From assembly GCA_029204225.1 (NCBI GenBank), contig CM055095.1, positions 38,992,141 to 39,056,140 on the forward strand: a stretch of 64,000 nucleotides of DNA, in the 5' to 3' direction. A program made the translations under genes and the position numbers. This stretch comes from Diphasiastrum complanatum. Lineage: Eukaryota; Streptophyta; Lycopodiopsida; Lycopodiales; Lycopodiaceae. Positions within the stretch are counted from its first letter, which is position 1, and each line of letters begins with the position of its first letter. Below, piece after piece: positions 11,535-23,339 of this stretch. The notes beneath the pieces are model-generated. The model saw only the letters and a program-made list of their open reading frames with translations, had not been told where the DNA came from and ran no database searches.

Positions 11535-11606
11535 TCATCAGAGCATATCACGATCCTCTTCTCATCAGTGGTATCAGAGCATATCATGATCCTCTTCTCA
11601 TCAGCC
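11535..11606 (+). repeat. 36-bp tandem duplication overlapping a PBS
   Basis: Two near-identical copies of AGAGCATATCACGATCCTCT and the following CTCATCAG lie in tandem. The second is preceded by TGGTATC, so that TGGTATCAGAGC is complete at 11569-11580. It probably marks the LTR/leader junction of a Ty3/gypsy element. Confidence 0.7.
11569..11580 (+). other. PBS-like TGGTATCAGAGC
   Basis: Exact 12-base Met-tRNA complement inside the tandem duplication. It lies only about 40 bp upstream of an RT fragment, so nearly all of gag and protease is missing. Confidence 0.55.
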
Positions 11607-11619
11607 ATACTGTTGTAAC

Positions 11620-11935
11620 CCTATCTATCGAGAAGGAAGTGACAAAGATATTAACAAACTGCTTGATGCTGGCTTTATTTATGAAGTCCAACATATAGAT
11701 TGAGTATCGCCTATTGTGGTGGTGCCTAAGAAAATTGGCAAGCTTTGTATCTGCGTTGATCTCAAAAATCCTAACGCAGTTACTAAAAGAGACCATTTCT
11801 CATTGCCTTTAACAGCACAAATTCTAGAGAAAATGGCAGGAGCTGAAGCTTTCAGCTACTTAGATGGCTTTAGCGGCTATTTCCTGGTCCAAATAGCCCC
11901 TGAGGATCGACATAAATGGCCTTTGCCACAGAATA
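11620..11935 (+). pseudogene. Ty3/gypsy reverse transcriptase N-terminal fragment
   Basis: The frame reads INKLLDAGFIYEV, SPIVVVPKKIGKLCICVDLK, DHFSLPLTAQILEKMAG, FSYLDGFSGYFLVQIAPED, then after a one-base shift FATEYGV. These are fingers/palm motifs of Ty3/gypsy RT, including the LDGFSGY block with the first catalytic Asp. One stop is present (HID then TAG, about 11702). The fragment is cut at 11935 by R3 LTR sequence. It is the only gypsy RT in the window. Confidence 0.85.
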
Positions 11936-12073
11936 TGGAGTGGATCCTAATCTGATCCTCAAGAGGGATTGGTTGTCAGATTACTTGATCTATCAATCTA
12001 CTTCAGATTAAGATCAATCTAGATCAATTCTAGACACAAAATCCTAACAAGAACAATCATTAATTGAAGGTAA
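11936..12073 (-). repeat. R3 left LTR, first part (split by R4)
   Basis: GTGGATCCTAATCTGATCC onward matches 22536-22672 of the intact R3 LTR with few differences. It stops at 12078, where R4 is inserted, and resumes at 18478. The first ~25 bp of the LTR (TGTGCAAAAAG...) is missing at the gypsy junction. Confidence 0.85.
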
Positions 12074-12078
12074 CTTTC
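12074..12078. repeat. R4 target site duplication, left
   Basis: CTTTC immediately before the R4 5' LTR, repeated at 18473-18477 after the 3' LTR. The uninterrupted R3 LTR has a single GTACTTTCTGG at about 22674-22684, confirming the insertion site. Confidence 0.92.
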
Positions 12079-12734
12079 TGTGAAAATTGTCAACATTTCC
12101 TAGCTAGTTTGAGGCCTAAATTGGCTAAAATTGTAAATAGTTTTGGTTCTGGAGTTTTGCACGTGTGAACCAGGCCACAATGTTTTTATTTACTGTATTT
12201 TTTTCAGTATGATGAAGTGTCAAACTTCATACCCTTCAAAATGAGACCATTTTGATGTATTTTGGTCATATAAGCCATTTTTAGCTATTTTTCCTATATA
12301 GGGAATATCTAGGGTCAAGTACCTTCTAGAGAGAGGAGAGAGAGTCATCTTCCTCATCCATAAATAGTAGGGAAGTCGTGGAGAACAGGTTGGAGAAACC
12401 TTTTGTATGCTTCATTGAGATCAATAGATCATTGTCATTGTTTCTTCCTCCATTGAGAGCATTGTTGTGTGTATTGTCTTCAAGCTATTGTGTATGATCT
12501 TAGGTGCTTTCCAAAAGTGGTAGGCTGATGTATTATGGACTGTATAATGCTATTTTGGGCCGCACTTGATGTTTATGGAAGTTTCCATTTGTGATAAATG
12601 CTTTTTGATCAAGTTCTTTGCATTCTAGGTAGCATAGAATGTGTTGCCAATTCCTAGCTTATGTAGTTTGGAGTGCAAGCATTCAAGCCAATGATCTTGG
12701 AGTTTAGATCCACTTAGGATCTGTATTTTTCACA
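12079..12734 (+). repeat. R4 5' LTR
   Basis: 656 bp, TGTG...CACA. It contains GCACGTGTGAAC at about 12159, a TATATAGGGA motif near 12297 that could serve as TATA region, and a purine tract GAGAGAGGAGAGAGAG near 12330 just downstream, a plausible transcript start area. Confidence 0.93.
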
Positions 12735-12746
12735 TGGTATCAGAGC
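12735..12746 (+). other. R4 primer binding site
   Basis: TGGTATCAGAGC directly after the LTR's CA. Confidence 0.93.
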
Positions 12747-13906
12747 TGGTTGGCTTCTATTTACAGTAAGTATTCCATTTTTGGTGATATTTGGATGTTT
12801 GATCAAGTTCTAGCATGATTTTGCATTGCTTTGTTGATCAAATCTTACTAACCTTTGTTTTGTGAGTTGAACTTGTGGATCAAAAGCATATTTCAGGTCT
12901 ATTGAAGATCAGAGGCTGAAAAGAAACTATTTTGGATCAGATCATAACACCTAATCATTTGTGATTGTGAGGCTTGTGCATATTCAATACTAACAATGTT
13001 CTTTTCAATCCTATTGTTGACAATCTCCATTCTTGGATGAACACTCTCCTTAAGTGGATGAAACTTCTCCTTAAGTGGATGACAAATGCTCTTTTGAGTG
13101 AGTTGTAATTCTCCTAAAGGCTGAGCAAAGCTCCCATTTGGATGAAAGATCCCCTTTTTTGGGTGAACATATTGTAAGCTCCATTGTGAAGAGCATATTG
13201 TAAAGATTGTCATCAATTTTGGCATAAATTTTGGTGTACTTTGTTGAGCATGTAAGTAACTCTCCTTATGTAATTTGATTGGAGCATTTGCTGGAAGGTG
13301 TTAACCATTATGCAAGTGTGTTTTCAGGTTCTTAACAGGTTGAGGAACATTCTCATGTGAAGTGATCTTAGATCTACATCTAAACACCAAGATTTGACAA
13401 GATAGTGAAGCTAGTCTTGTGATTCACTAAGTGTGCTCATTCATTCACCTCTAAATCTTGTATTTATCACTTGCTGGAGTTTATAAACTTTTAGAAGTGT
13501 GGTTTACATGTGGTTTTACAGGTTGAATCAATATCTTAGTGTGTTGATCATATGTTGATCAAGTTTGTTCATTACTAGGTAATCTTGGCATCCTAGTTTT
13601 GGGTATTTTCTAAGAATGCAAGTAACTCTTCACACCATAACTTGATTTGGTCACTTGCTAGAAAGTTTGAGAGCTTAAGAAAGAGTGTGTTCAGGTTGGT
13701 TTGATTTTGTAATCCATTCTTAGTGTGTGCAAAGTGTTGCATGTGTTTCAATCTTCCTTTCTATGCTTGGAAACCATCTAGGTTCAAGATAGAAGTGTTT
13801 TAGGGTCCTAAATCTTCATAGATCTCTTTATCTATCATTTGTTGAGAGAAAAGTGAGTGCTAAGTGCTTTAGGACAGAACCTAAAAGTTGAAGAAACATT
13901 AGAATC
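12747..13906 (+). other. R4 untranslated leader with short direct repeats
   Basis: A 1.16-kb leader. At 13030-13170 a roughly 24-bp unit of the form CTCCTTAAGTGGATGAAACTT is repeated several times with drift. This produces a 108-codon antisense frame (13225-12899) with repeated HPLKE/HPK words. The first ~790 bp of this leader is present in inverted orientation in R9 with no difference seen. The antisense frame is probably a by-product of the repeats. Confidence 0.6.
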
Positions 13907-16900
13907 ATGGCTTCCAATGGTGGGATCATGCTAGAGTCTAGTGAAAGGTTGAGTTCATCAAACTACTCTACTTGGAAAGTGAGGATGGAGTCCTTACTTG
14001 AGTTGAATGAACTCATGGACATAGTTGCAGAAATTGAAGAGAGACCTCTCACACTTCAAGAGCAACAAAGGTTTGATAAGAAGGCCAAAAGGGCTCTTCA
14101 TATCATTAAAATGAATGTTACAAATGAACTTCTCAAGGAAGTTGGAAAGTGTCAAAGTGCAAGTGAGGCATGGAATGCCTTAAAGAAGCTCTTTGAATCA
14201 AAGTCCACATCTAGGGTATTGACCCTAAGGAGACAAATATTTTCTAGTAGGCAAAGAGAGGGTGAAAGTGCTCATGCATTTATCTTGAGAGTTAAGTCCC
14301 TAAGTGATGATTTAGCATGCATTGATGAGAACATAAAAGATGGTGAAATAGTCCAAGTTATGTTGAATGGTTTGCTAAATGAACATGCTAACCTTGTGCA
14401 AAGTTTTGCCATTCAAAGAGTCTTGCCAAGTGTGGTTGACTTGCAAGAAATCTTATTGGCTGAAGAACATAGGTTGCAATCAAAGCTTGATGGTGCATCC
14501 TTGCAAGGTGGAGGTGAAGAGGCTTTCTTCACAAAAGGCAAATTCAAGGGCAAAGGTAAAGGCAAAGGGAAATGGTCCAAAGGTGGTAACTTTGATCATG
14601 ATGATCACTCTTCCTCTTCCTCTTCTACTAAGAACAATAAGTCAAAGTTCAAGTGCTTTTATTGTGGGATAAAAGGTCATTTTGCAAATGAATGTTATAA
14701 GAAGAAAAGAGAGCAAGGAGAGAGGCAAGGAAATCTTACAATAGATGAGGAAGAACATAACACATGTGAATCACTTGTTATGACTTCAAGTTTGTTAGCC
14801 AACATAGATGATAATGATCCTTGGTGGATTGATAGTGGAGCCTCATCTCACATGACAAGACATAAGGAATACTTTACATCCTTATTGTCTTATGAGGGAG
14901 AAGGTAACATCATCTACACTGCAAATGATGGTCAATGTGACATCAAAGGCATAGGCACTATTCCTATTTCCCTTTCAACAAATAGGAAAGCAAATCTTGA
15001 AAATGTTTTGTACATTCCTTCAATCACTAAGAATTTGCTTAGTGTAAGTCAAATGATTGGCAAAGGACTTGATGTGGAGTTCATTGGAGATGCATGTTTG
15101 ATAAGTAAATGTGGATCCTTGATTGCTCAAGGTAGGAGGCATGGTAAACTTTTCAAGCTTGATGCATGTGTGATCTCTAATCATGAAGGATGTATGGCTA
15201 GGGAGCAATTGACAAACCAAGAAGTTTGGCACAAGAGGTTGGGCCATCCCAACTTCAAATCTTTGGAGGTAATGGCAAAGAAAGAGCTTGTTCTTGGTCT
15301 CCCTAAAAGTCTTGTTGCAAACAATAGTGTTTGTGAACATTGTGCCTTGTCCAAATCTCATAGACTTGCTTATTCTAGATCTACTTCTAGATCTAAAGAA
15401 GCTTTTCAACTTGTGCATTCTGATATTCATTCTTCTAGTACAACTAGCAATGGTGGGGCAAAGATGTATGCAACTTTCATTGATGACTTTAGTAGGTATA
15501 CTTGGATCTATCTTCTTAAAAGTAAGGATGAAGTGTTTGCTGCATTTGTCAAGTTCAAGAATGAAATGGAAAACCAATTCAATACAAAGATCAAATGCTT
15601 CAAAGACTTTTGTATAGCACATGGGATTAAGAGGGAGATGTCTAGTCCTAGGACTCCACAACAGAATGGAGTGGCCGAGAGGAAGAATAGAACCCTTTGT
15701 GAATGTGCCAAGGCAATGAGACTACATGCTAATCTTGCTAAGTCTTTTTGGGGGGAAGCTTTAGCATGTGCTAACTATCTATGTAATAGATGGACAAGTG
15801 CTTCCTTGGATGGTAAAACTCCTCATGAGGTTCTTTATGGTAGAAGGCCGAGTGTCAAGCATTGTAGGATCTTTGGATGTACATGTTTTGTCAATATCAC
15901 ACTTGATGATAGAACTAAAGAAGATCCTTCATCAAAGAAGGGTGTGTTTGTTGGCTATAGTGAAGTAAGCAAGGCTTACAAAGTGTACATTCCTTCTACA
16001 AAGAAAGTTGTCATAAGTAGGGATGTCATCTTTCATGAAGAGAATGTTTCCAATGTTGTTGATGTTGATGTTGATGTGCCTACTAATCATCATGATGTGC
16101 AAGATGTCTTGGATGAAGATGGAGATGCCACTCCAAAGCAAACTTCAAGGAAGACTCAAAGGCAAAGGGCTAAGCCATCAAGGCTAACCTATGATGAAAA
16201 AGGAAAGCAAGTGGTGGACAACTCTAACTTTGCTTTTCTTACCTCTTTTGATGAACCAACTTGTGTAGGTGAAGCAATTCAAAAGAAGGAATGGATCCAA
16301 GCCATGGATCATGAGCATCAAGCACTCATCAAAAGCAACACATGGAGGTTGGTAAAGCTTCCAAAGGACAAGAAGGCAATTGGTTGTAAGTGGATCTTCA
16401 AGATCAAGACAAATCAAGATGGATCAATCAACAAGTACAAGGCAAGGTTGGTGGCAAAGGGGTATGCTCAAGAATATGGTATTGACTATGATGAGACCTT
16501 TGCACCCGTGGCAAAGATGGTAACTATTTGAATCCTAATCTCTCTTGCAACTCTTTATGATTGGGATATGTGGCAAATGGATGTTACTAATGCCTTCTTG
16601 AATGGTGATCTTGAAGAAGATATTTACATGGAGCAACCCGAGGGCTATGTTTCACATGATGAGCCTAATCATGTGTGCTATCTCCAAAAGAGTTTGTATG
16701 GGCTAAAGCAAGCACCAAGGAGTTGGTATGCTAAGCTCAATTCCTTCTTACTTTCTCAAAACTTTGTTATGAGTGAGTATGATCATTCTCTCTACTTTAG
16801 ATTGAATGAAAATGATATCACTTTACTTTTGATCTATGTTGATGACATTATCTTAAGTGGTGGTAACAGTCTAGATATAGATGAAATCAAGATGGCACTC

Positions 16901-17821
16901 AAAAGAGAGTTTGAAATTCAAGATCTTGGTAAACTTCATTATATCTTAGGAATAGAGATTATTAGAACTTCTAAATCTACATTCATATGTCAAGAAAAGT
17001 ATGTTAACTCTATTCTAAAAAGGTTTCATATGGAAGATTGTAAAGTTGTTTCTACTCCTATGGAATCAAATGTAAAGCTAACTACAAGAAGTAATGAAAG
17101 ATCCTTCAAGGACATTACTCTCTATAGAAAGCTAATAGGATCTCTTATATGGTTAACCATCACAAGACCTGATCTAAGCTTTGTGGTTGGTAAACTAAGT
17201 CAATTTATGCAAGATCCTAGTGAGGCTCATTGGAAGCTAGGAAAGAGAGTACTTAGATACATCTCGGGATCTAGAGATTTTGGCATCTTGTATGGAGGTA
17301 CTACACCTAACCTTTGTGGATTTTCAGATTCAGATTTTGCAGGTGATCAAATGGATAGGAAGTCAACAAGTGCCTTTGCAATCTATCTTGGAGATGGAGT
17401 GGTCTCATGGCTATCAAAGAAGCAACCAACTATCTCTCTATCTTCCACCGAAGCCGAGTACAAGGCATTAACAACATGCACCAAGGAGATTCTTTGGATC
17501 AAGAGGATGTTATTGGATCTTCACTTGCTGGAACCAGAGAAGACTCCAATCATACTTTGTGATAACCTTTCAGCCCAAAGCTTGGCAAGCAATCCTGTTT
17601 TTCATGCAAGGAGCAAGCACATTGAGATTGCTCACCATTTTGTGAGAGATCAAGTCATTGCCAAAGAGGTGGAGCTTCAACATGTCTCTTCAAAGGAGTG
17701 TGTGGCTGATATCTTCACCAAACCATTGGGAAAGGACCTATATTTAATGCATAGATCTAATCTTGGAATGTGCTCAAAGACTATGTTGAAACTAGCATCC
17801 AATGTTGAAGAGGGAGTGTGA
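13907..17821 (+). pseudogene. R4 Gag-Pol, one nonsense codon and integrase active-site deletion
   Basis: One frame of 1304 codons, starting at the first ATG after the leader, interrupted only by TGA at codon 875 (16529-16531, where relatives have AGA). Order: Gag with SNYSTWKVRMESLLEL; zinc knuckle CFYCGIKGHFANEC (from residue 250); protease WWIDSGASSHM (Asp309); pre-integrase HKRLGHPNFKSL with CEHC; integrase (HSDI, QQNGVAERKN); RT (YVDDIILSG at 977); RNase H (SDSDFAGDQMDRKS, LSSTEAEYKAL). In integrase the LRGDNGGEYISSE-type segment with the second catalytic Asp is absent: IKC runs straight into FKDFC near residue 565, a 13-residue in-frame loss compared with R12. The stop codon overlaps the LTR start. 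The copy cannot encode working integrase, so its recent insertion implies help in trans, or mutations arising after insertion. Confidence 0.93.
17806..17816 (+). other. R4 polypurine tract
   Basis: TGAAGAGGGAG immediately before the 3' LTR; primes plus-strand synthesis. Confidence 0.8.
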
Positions 17822-18472
17822 AAATTGTCAACATTTCCTAGCTAGTTTGAGGCCTAAATTGGCTAAAATTGTAAATAGTTTTGGTTCTGGAGTTTTGCAC
17901 GTGTGAACCAGGCCACAATGTTTTTATTTACTGTATTTTTTTCAGTATGATGTAGTGTCAAACTTCATACCCTTCAAAATGAGACCATTTTGATGTATTT
18001 TGGTCATATAAGCCATTTTTAGCTATTTTTCCTATATAGGGAATATCTAGGGTCAAGTACCTTCTAGAGAGAGGAGAGAGAGTCATCTTCCTCATCCATA
18101 AATAGTAGGGAAGTCGTGGAGAACAGGTTGGAGAAACCTTTTGTATGCTTCATTGAGATCAATAGATCATTGTCATTGTTTCTTCCTCCATTGAGAGCAT
18201 TGTTGTGTGTATTGTCTTCAAGCTATTGTGTATGATCTTAGGTGCTTTCCAAAAGTGGTAGGCTGATGTATTATGGACTGTATAATGCTATTTTGGGCCG
18301 CACTTGATGTTTATGGAAGTTTCCATTTGTGATAAATGCTTTTTGATCAAGTTCTTTGCATTCTAGGTAGCATAGAATGTGTTGCCAATTCCTAGCTTAT
18401 GTAGTTTGGAGTGCAAGCATTCAAGCCAATGATCTTGGAGTTTAGATCCACTTAGGATCTGTATTTTTCACA
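17817..18472 (+). repeat. R4 3' LTR
   Basis: 656 bp, identical by eye to 12079-12734 except at 17953. Confidence 0.95.
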
Positions 18473-18477
18473 CTTTC
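18473..18477. repeat. R4 target site duplication, right
   Basis: CTTTC, matching 12074-12078. Confidence 0.92.
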
Positions 18478-19139
18478 TGGTTTCACACGTGTGAAACACT
18501 GTTTGAGTACGGACTCCAACCTGAAAATCAAGTACACATTGGTAGAACCTCAAAACAATAAAACAAATGTAAACACAAATGAACAGAATCACTCAAAATT
18601 GCTTCCAAAACCAAGATTGGTGTCTCACATTGATTATGGCCAAATGTGGCTCTATATATACAATAAGTGGGAGCTCGTGGTACTGATCATCCCTTTGATC
18701 CCACATGTGTGAAGGTGCTTTGTCATATGCTGATTCATCATGCGAAACTGACACTTGGACAAAACATTCTATTTTGAGCACTTTTGGTCCATTTTCCTTC
18801 TATATGGAGATCTACTTGAAAATCTTCTAGAAGTCAAAATTCGTCTACTTCACCTTATTCCACACATGTGAACTGTCCTCTACACATGGGATGTGACACC
18901 TAACCAAAGGATGTGGCTCATGCAATCAATAGATTGATGCCATGTGTCATATGTCTAGAAAACTAGTTTTTGGCTTTTTTAGCCACTAGAACTTGAATTA
19001 AATCATATGTACAACCTATATGCTTATGGTACATGACAAGTACACTATTTTCACATGTGGGAACAGGCTCCACACATGGGTAATCATCCTATATACAAGA
19101 TTTTTGGCCTCTACCAAGCTTAGTTTTGCATTTTTCACA
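18478..19139 (-). repeat. R3 left LTR, second part
   Basis: Continuation of the LTR after the R4 insertion, matching 22683-23339. It ends TTTTTCACA, which is the LTR start (TGTGAAAAA) on the minus strand. It contains TTCACACGTGTGAAAC at 18482 and several CACATGTG variants. Confidence 0.85.
18484..18493. promoter_or_regulatory. CACACGTGTG palindrome in R3 LTR
   Basis: Extended palindrome TTCACACGTGTGAA; a second copy is at 22688-22697 in the other R3 LTR. Confidence 0.5.
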
Positions 19140-19262
19140 CTCCTAAAAAATCTAGCTTGATGGAAAACATGATGATCTTGAACTTGACTCCATGGGCTGA
19201 ATTGGTCTTTGCTGGTTCAAAAGGTGTGAAGATCAGCCAATGAGCTTGATGTTGATCTGAAA

Positions 19263-21019
19263 TCACCATATCCATGATAGTGTTTCTTTGATGTTGACAT
19301 CTTTGATGAATTTGAGAGCTTTGCACCATCCTAGCATCTTCGAAATTGATTCCTTCCAAATTTCATGTAGATGCTTGACTTTGAGGCTTGCTCCGCCTTC
19401 ATGTGCATGCTCCTCCATGAGAAAATAAAGATTTATTTTTGACTTATTAGGATCACAAAGATCTAACATCATGTTACCCTGATCTAGAGAATTAAACTTA
19501 TCCAAATTGGCAAGACTATGCATGCTATAATAACAAAGTGTTTGCATCATATCTTCATGCTTGTTTACCATGCTAATCTCAGATCCAATGAGGCTAAATA
19601 CTTCATTATGTAGGTAAGTGTCTTTAGAAGATGATTCACTTACTCTCATAAAGAGTTTACAATTTGCCTCAATACAAATTTTCAAACTATGAGTGAACAA
19701 ATCACTTTTGCTCTTACATGACTCAAGAGCATACATTTGATGAAATAACCATTTGCTTTCTAATTGATTTAAAATCAATTTCAACCTTTTAAGAACATCA
19801 TCTATGTTCTCAAGAGAGACTTCATACTCAACTAGTATGGCTTTACTCCAATTTTGAGATGCAATGATCTCACTAAAGCAAATTGATTGATCAAATGACA
19901 TAAGAGAAGTAAGTATGAGATATATACCACATGAGATATGCTCCTCTTTCCTTGAAATGTGAGCCACATGGAATCAACCATATTTCTTGAGTTTCTTTTT
20001 GGAATCACAACTTGAGAAGGTCTCTCCTCCTCAATCTTTGGCACACTTGAACCTTGAGATGATTCTTTAAGATCCTCTTCATGGTGCTCCTTCTTGATGG
20101 AAATACGAGACCTCCATTCTCATAATGATCACAACAACTATGACCACACAATATGCACTTCCTATGATTATTAAAATTACTTATGCTAGAAACATAAGTC
20201 CAAAAATCACCACAACTTGGCATGATTTTTCAAATATTGAAATCAAAAGGCATTTCCATCTCAATAAGGCTAACTACTTGCTTATGGATATAAGTGTCCA
20301 CTTTGGATGCTTCACTTATTCTCATAAGAAGTTTACAACTTGCCTTTAAGATTGAAAACTTACAATTTTCATCTTTATGAATGAACACATCATTCATGAT
20401 CTTATTGAAACCAAAAGATCCTACATTATGAAGATATTTCCATTTCCTTGACTTCATAACTAATGTAAGCTTACAAAAAAAACATATTTTGCTATCTTGT
20501 AAGGCATCACACTCAACTAGTATTGCCTTAATCCACCTTTGAGATACAAAAATCTCTTCAAAGCAAAATGGTCCTTCATAAGTTGACATGAGAGCATAAA
20601 TGAAACTATTTTCATTTTGTGATTGCTCCTTATTCTTGATTGATTTCTCTTGGATAATAACAATAAGTTTGAACCTATCTAAAGTTCCAAGCAAAATACT
20701 TTCCAAGGACATAAAATAAATCCAAGTTACTTTCATGAAAGTGACATCTATCTTTGCATCTTGAACCAAACAAAGCACTTCCAAATTGAAAAATTTCAAA
20801 AGATTCAACATGTGTTGTGATGGACTCTTGAAGACAAATCTTGCAAGTCCTTGTGAGACTCCAAGCCTCATTCACCTTTCCACAAAGGAAACACCTTTCC
20901 TTGGACTTGTCCTTCTTGTATTTGCATTTTGAACTTGAAGTTCCATCCTTCACCTTGGCCCCCTTGCTTTGGTTCTCCTTGGATGGATTGGTCTTCTTTT
21001 TGTAGCATCTTGAGAGCAC
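19263..21019 (-). pseudogene. R3 ORF remnants: gag-like basic segment plus duplicated unknown domain
   Basis: Minus-strand frames 21019-20675, 20871-20230, 20223-20005 and 19967-19263 follow one another with frame changes. The first holds a lysine-rich stretch and ERCFLCGK, like the first half of the copia Gag zinc knuckle (CFFCGKKGH) in R8. The next two long frames share a diverged domain of about 120 residues: FCFEEIFVSQRWIKAILVE ... CKLLMRISEASKVDTYIHKQ in one, and ICFSEIIASQNWSKAILVE ... CKLFMRVSESSSKDTYLHNE in the other. Between them lies KCILCGHSCCDHYENGG, another Cys/His-rich word. I do not recognise the domain. It may be captured host sequence or a degenerate Gag duplication. Whether it was ever translated as one protein is unknown. 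Confidence 0.45.
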
Positions 21020-22497
21020 ACAATCTTTGAATCAAATCACAAAAGAAATCAGATCCAGTCTCCTATTGGACTCATCAAATACTAGTGATTCATTCTTTTG
21101 AAAATTGAAATGGATATGAAAAGATTTGACACCTAGATTTTTCTTTTCACTTGACTAGTTCTCTCAACACTTGAGATTCTTGAACAAAAGATGGGTTTTG
21201 TTTCAAACACATGAAAATCAAACTTAATCACTTCTTTTGGACTCACTCTTGACCCAAATAATCTCACTCTTGAGATTTAAAATGAATTTGATTTGATTTG
21301 ACAACAAACTATACCATCAATTTTTCACAAAGCTTAAAAAATTTAGACAACTAGAGATTCACAAAGATCTCAACCATGCATGAATACTCAAATATGGACT
21401 CCTCATTCTAGAATCCAATGGGATCACAAATTGACCCTCACACTCTCACAAAGAAAGTTGAATAGAACTAATTTGAGTTTCATACATTCTATGTCAATTT
21501 TTGTTCAACAAATTGAATTCAATCACTCCTATTGGATTCCACCAATTACTCTACCTTTGAAGACTTGGAATGAAATTCAAAATCAAAAATTGTGATTTTC
21601 CTTACTAAGATATTGTGCTTCAAAGAGCTAATGCCACTTAGAAAGATTTGATCACTTAGGAGAAGACAAACTCTCCACCAATAACAACACAAAATGAGCT
21701 TCTGGGTCTTGCCCTCTACAAAGGAAGGAACTCTTAGAAAATTGGATCTCTCTCTACACATTTGTCATAGACACCTTAATGACTCTTTTCAAACCTTAAA
21801 ATCACTCAAACAAATTGAGTAGGGCTGAACAATGTGACTTTTATCTCAATCTCTTTTCTAGAACTCTCAATTTAAGCCAATCTATGTAAAATTCTACAAA
21901 AGATTTGCATAGATGCTCTATATGCACTAGAAACTCTCAAAGTTTTCACTTGGAGGACAGATCCAAAGATGTTTTCTAGCAAATTGATGCTTCTAAACTT
22001 GACCCTATCACTCTTGAACAAATCTAGAGTGATGATACAATGGATTTCAACCGCTCACCTTGCATATCACTCCTTAATCTGTGATGTTTAGCAAAATCTC
22101 TCTCAACTTCAACATGCACTCAAAAAATCAGAGATAATCAATAAATGCACCTATTTCAAGCTTCAAATTTAATTTCTTGGCTGATCTAATCCAAGAACTA
22201 ATCAAGGGATTAGATTTTCTATAGATAATGCTTGATTTTGCACCAAAAATCACTCAAATTGGGTATGTGAGTCAAATTCTACAAATTTTTGAAATTTCTC
22301 AGTCAAAACCGGAGCTGTATGGCCTCACACGTGTAAAAAGGGTTCCTACAGCCCACAACATGATCTGGACCAAAAATTTTGAGGATAGCTATCAAATCCA
22401 GCTCGCCACACAAAATTTGACTAATTTCCAAAAAACTGCTAATTTTGGCTTTGATTTGGATTAACCCTATCAATTTCAACAAAAACTCTTGTACTTG
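21020..22497 (-). other. R3 leader, no credible gene
   Basis: AT-rich 1.48 kb between the gag-like remnant and PBS, with only short chance frames on both strands. It contains CTCACACGTGTAAAAAGG at about 22323, a variant of the shared palindrome. Confidence 0.5.
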
Positions 22498-22509
22498 GCT
22501 CTGATACCA
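22498..22509 (-). other. R3 primer binding site (minus strand)
   Basis: GCTCTGATACCA on the plus strand, the reverse complement of TGGTATCAGAGC, abutting the LTR that starts at 22510. Confidence 0.9.
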
Positions 22510-23339
22510 TGTGCAAAAAGTACAAAAAGGACCAAGAGTGGATCCTAATCTGATCCTCAAGAGGGATTGGTTGTCAGATTACTTGATCTGTCAATGTACT
22601 TCAAATTAAGATCAATCTAGATCAATTCTAGACACAAAATTCTAACAAGAACAATCATTAATTGAAGGTAAGTGTACTTTCTGGTTTCACACGTGTGAAA
22701 CACTGTTTGAGGGACTCCAACCTGAAAATCAAGTACACATTGATAGAACCTCAAAACAATCAAAACAAATGTACACAAATGAACAGAATCACTCAAAATT
22801 GCTTCCAAAACCAAGATTGGTGTCTCACATTGATTATGGCCAAATGTGGCTCTATATATACAATAAGTGGGAGCTCGTGGTACTGATCATCCCTTTGATC
22901 CCACATGTGTGAAGGTGCTTTGTCATATGATGATTCATCATGCAAAACTAACACTTGGACAAAACCTTCTATTTTGAGCACTTTTGGTCCATTTTCCTTC
23001 TATATGGAGATCTACTTGAAAATCTTCTAGAAGTCAAAATTCGTCTACTTCACCTTATTCCACACATGTGAACTGTCCTCTACACATGGGATGTGACACC
23101 TAACCAAAGGATGTGGCTCATGCAATCAATAGATTGATGCCATGTGTCATATGTCTAAAAAACTAGTTTTTGGCTTTTTTAGCCACTAGAACTTGAATTA
23201 AATCATATGTACAACCTATATGCTTATGGTACATGACAAGTACACTATTTTCACACGTGGGAACAGGCTCCACACATGTGTAATCATCCTATATACAAGA
23301 TTTTTGGCCTCTACCAAGCTTAGTTTTGCATTTTTCACA
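22510..23339 (-). repeat. R3 right LTR
   Basis: 830 bp, plus-strand TGTGCAAAAAG...TTTTTCACA. It closely matches the split left LTR. Followed at 23340 by CTCCTCAAAA (minus-strand polypurine tract), i.e. by a second internal region. Confidence 0.87.

Larger units (their letters stand above)
12079..18472 (+). mobile_element. R4: complete Ty1/copia retrotransposon, 6.4 kb
   Basis: Two 656-bp LTRs (TGTGAAAATT...TTTTTCACA), PBS, 1.16-kb leader, one Gag-Pol frame and polypurine tract, all flanked by CTTTC duplications. By eye the LTRs differ at one position (A at 12215, T at 17953), so the insertion is young. Its Gag-Pol nevertheless carries one nonsense codon and an integrase deletion. It is nested in the LTR of R3. 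Confidence 0.95.
19140..22497 (-). mobile_element. R3: non-autonomous LTR element, internal region
   Basis: Minus-strand internal region between a PBS complement at 22498-22509 and a polypurine-type sequence next to 19139 (minus strand AGGAG then TGTGAAAAA). It has no protease, integrase or RT. It carries a long leader, a gag-like basic segment with a half zinc knuckle, and an unusual repeated domain. A second, shorter copy of its 3' part lies beyond the right LTR at 23340-24010. Confidence 0.75.

Noticed and set aside
15020-15661. 213-codon minus-strand frame inside R4
   Set aside because: Shadow of the integrase/protease coding strand; no independent signal.
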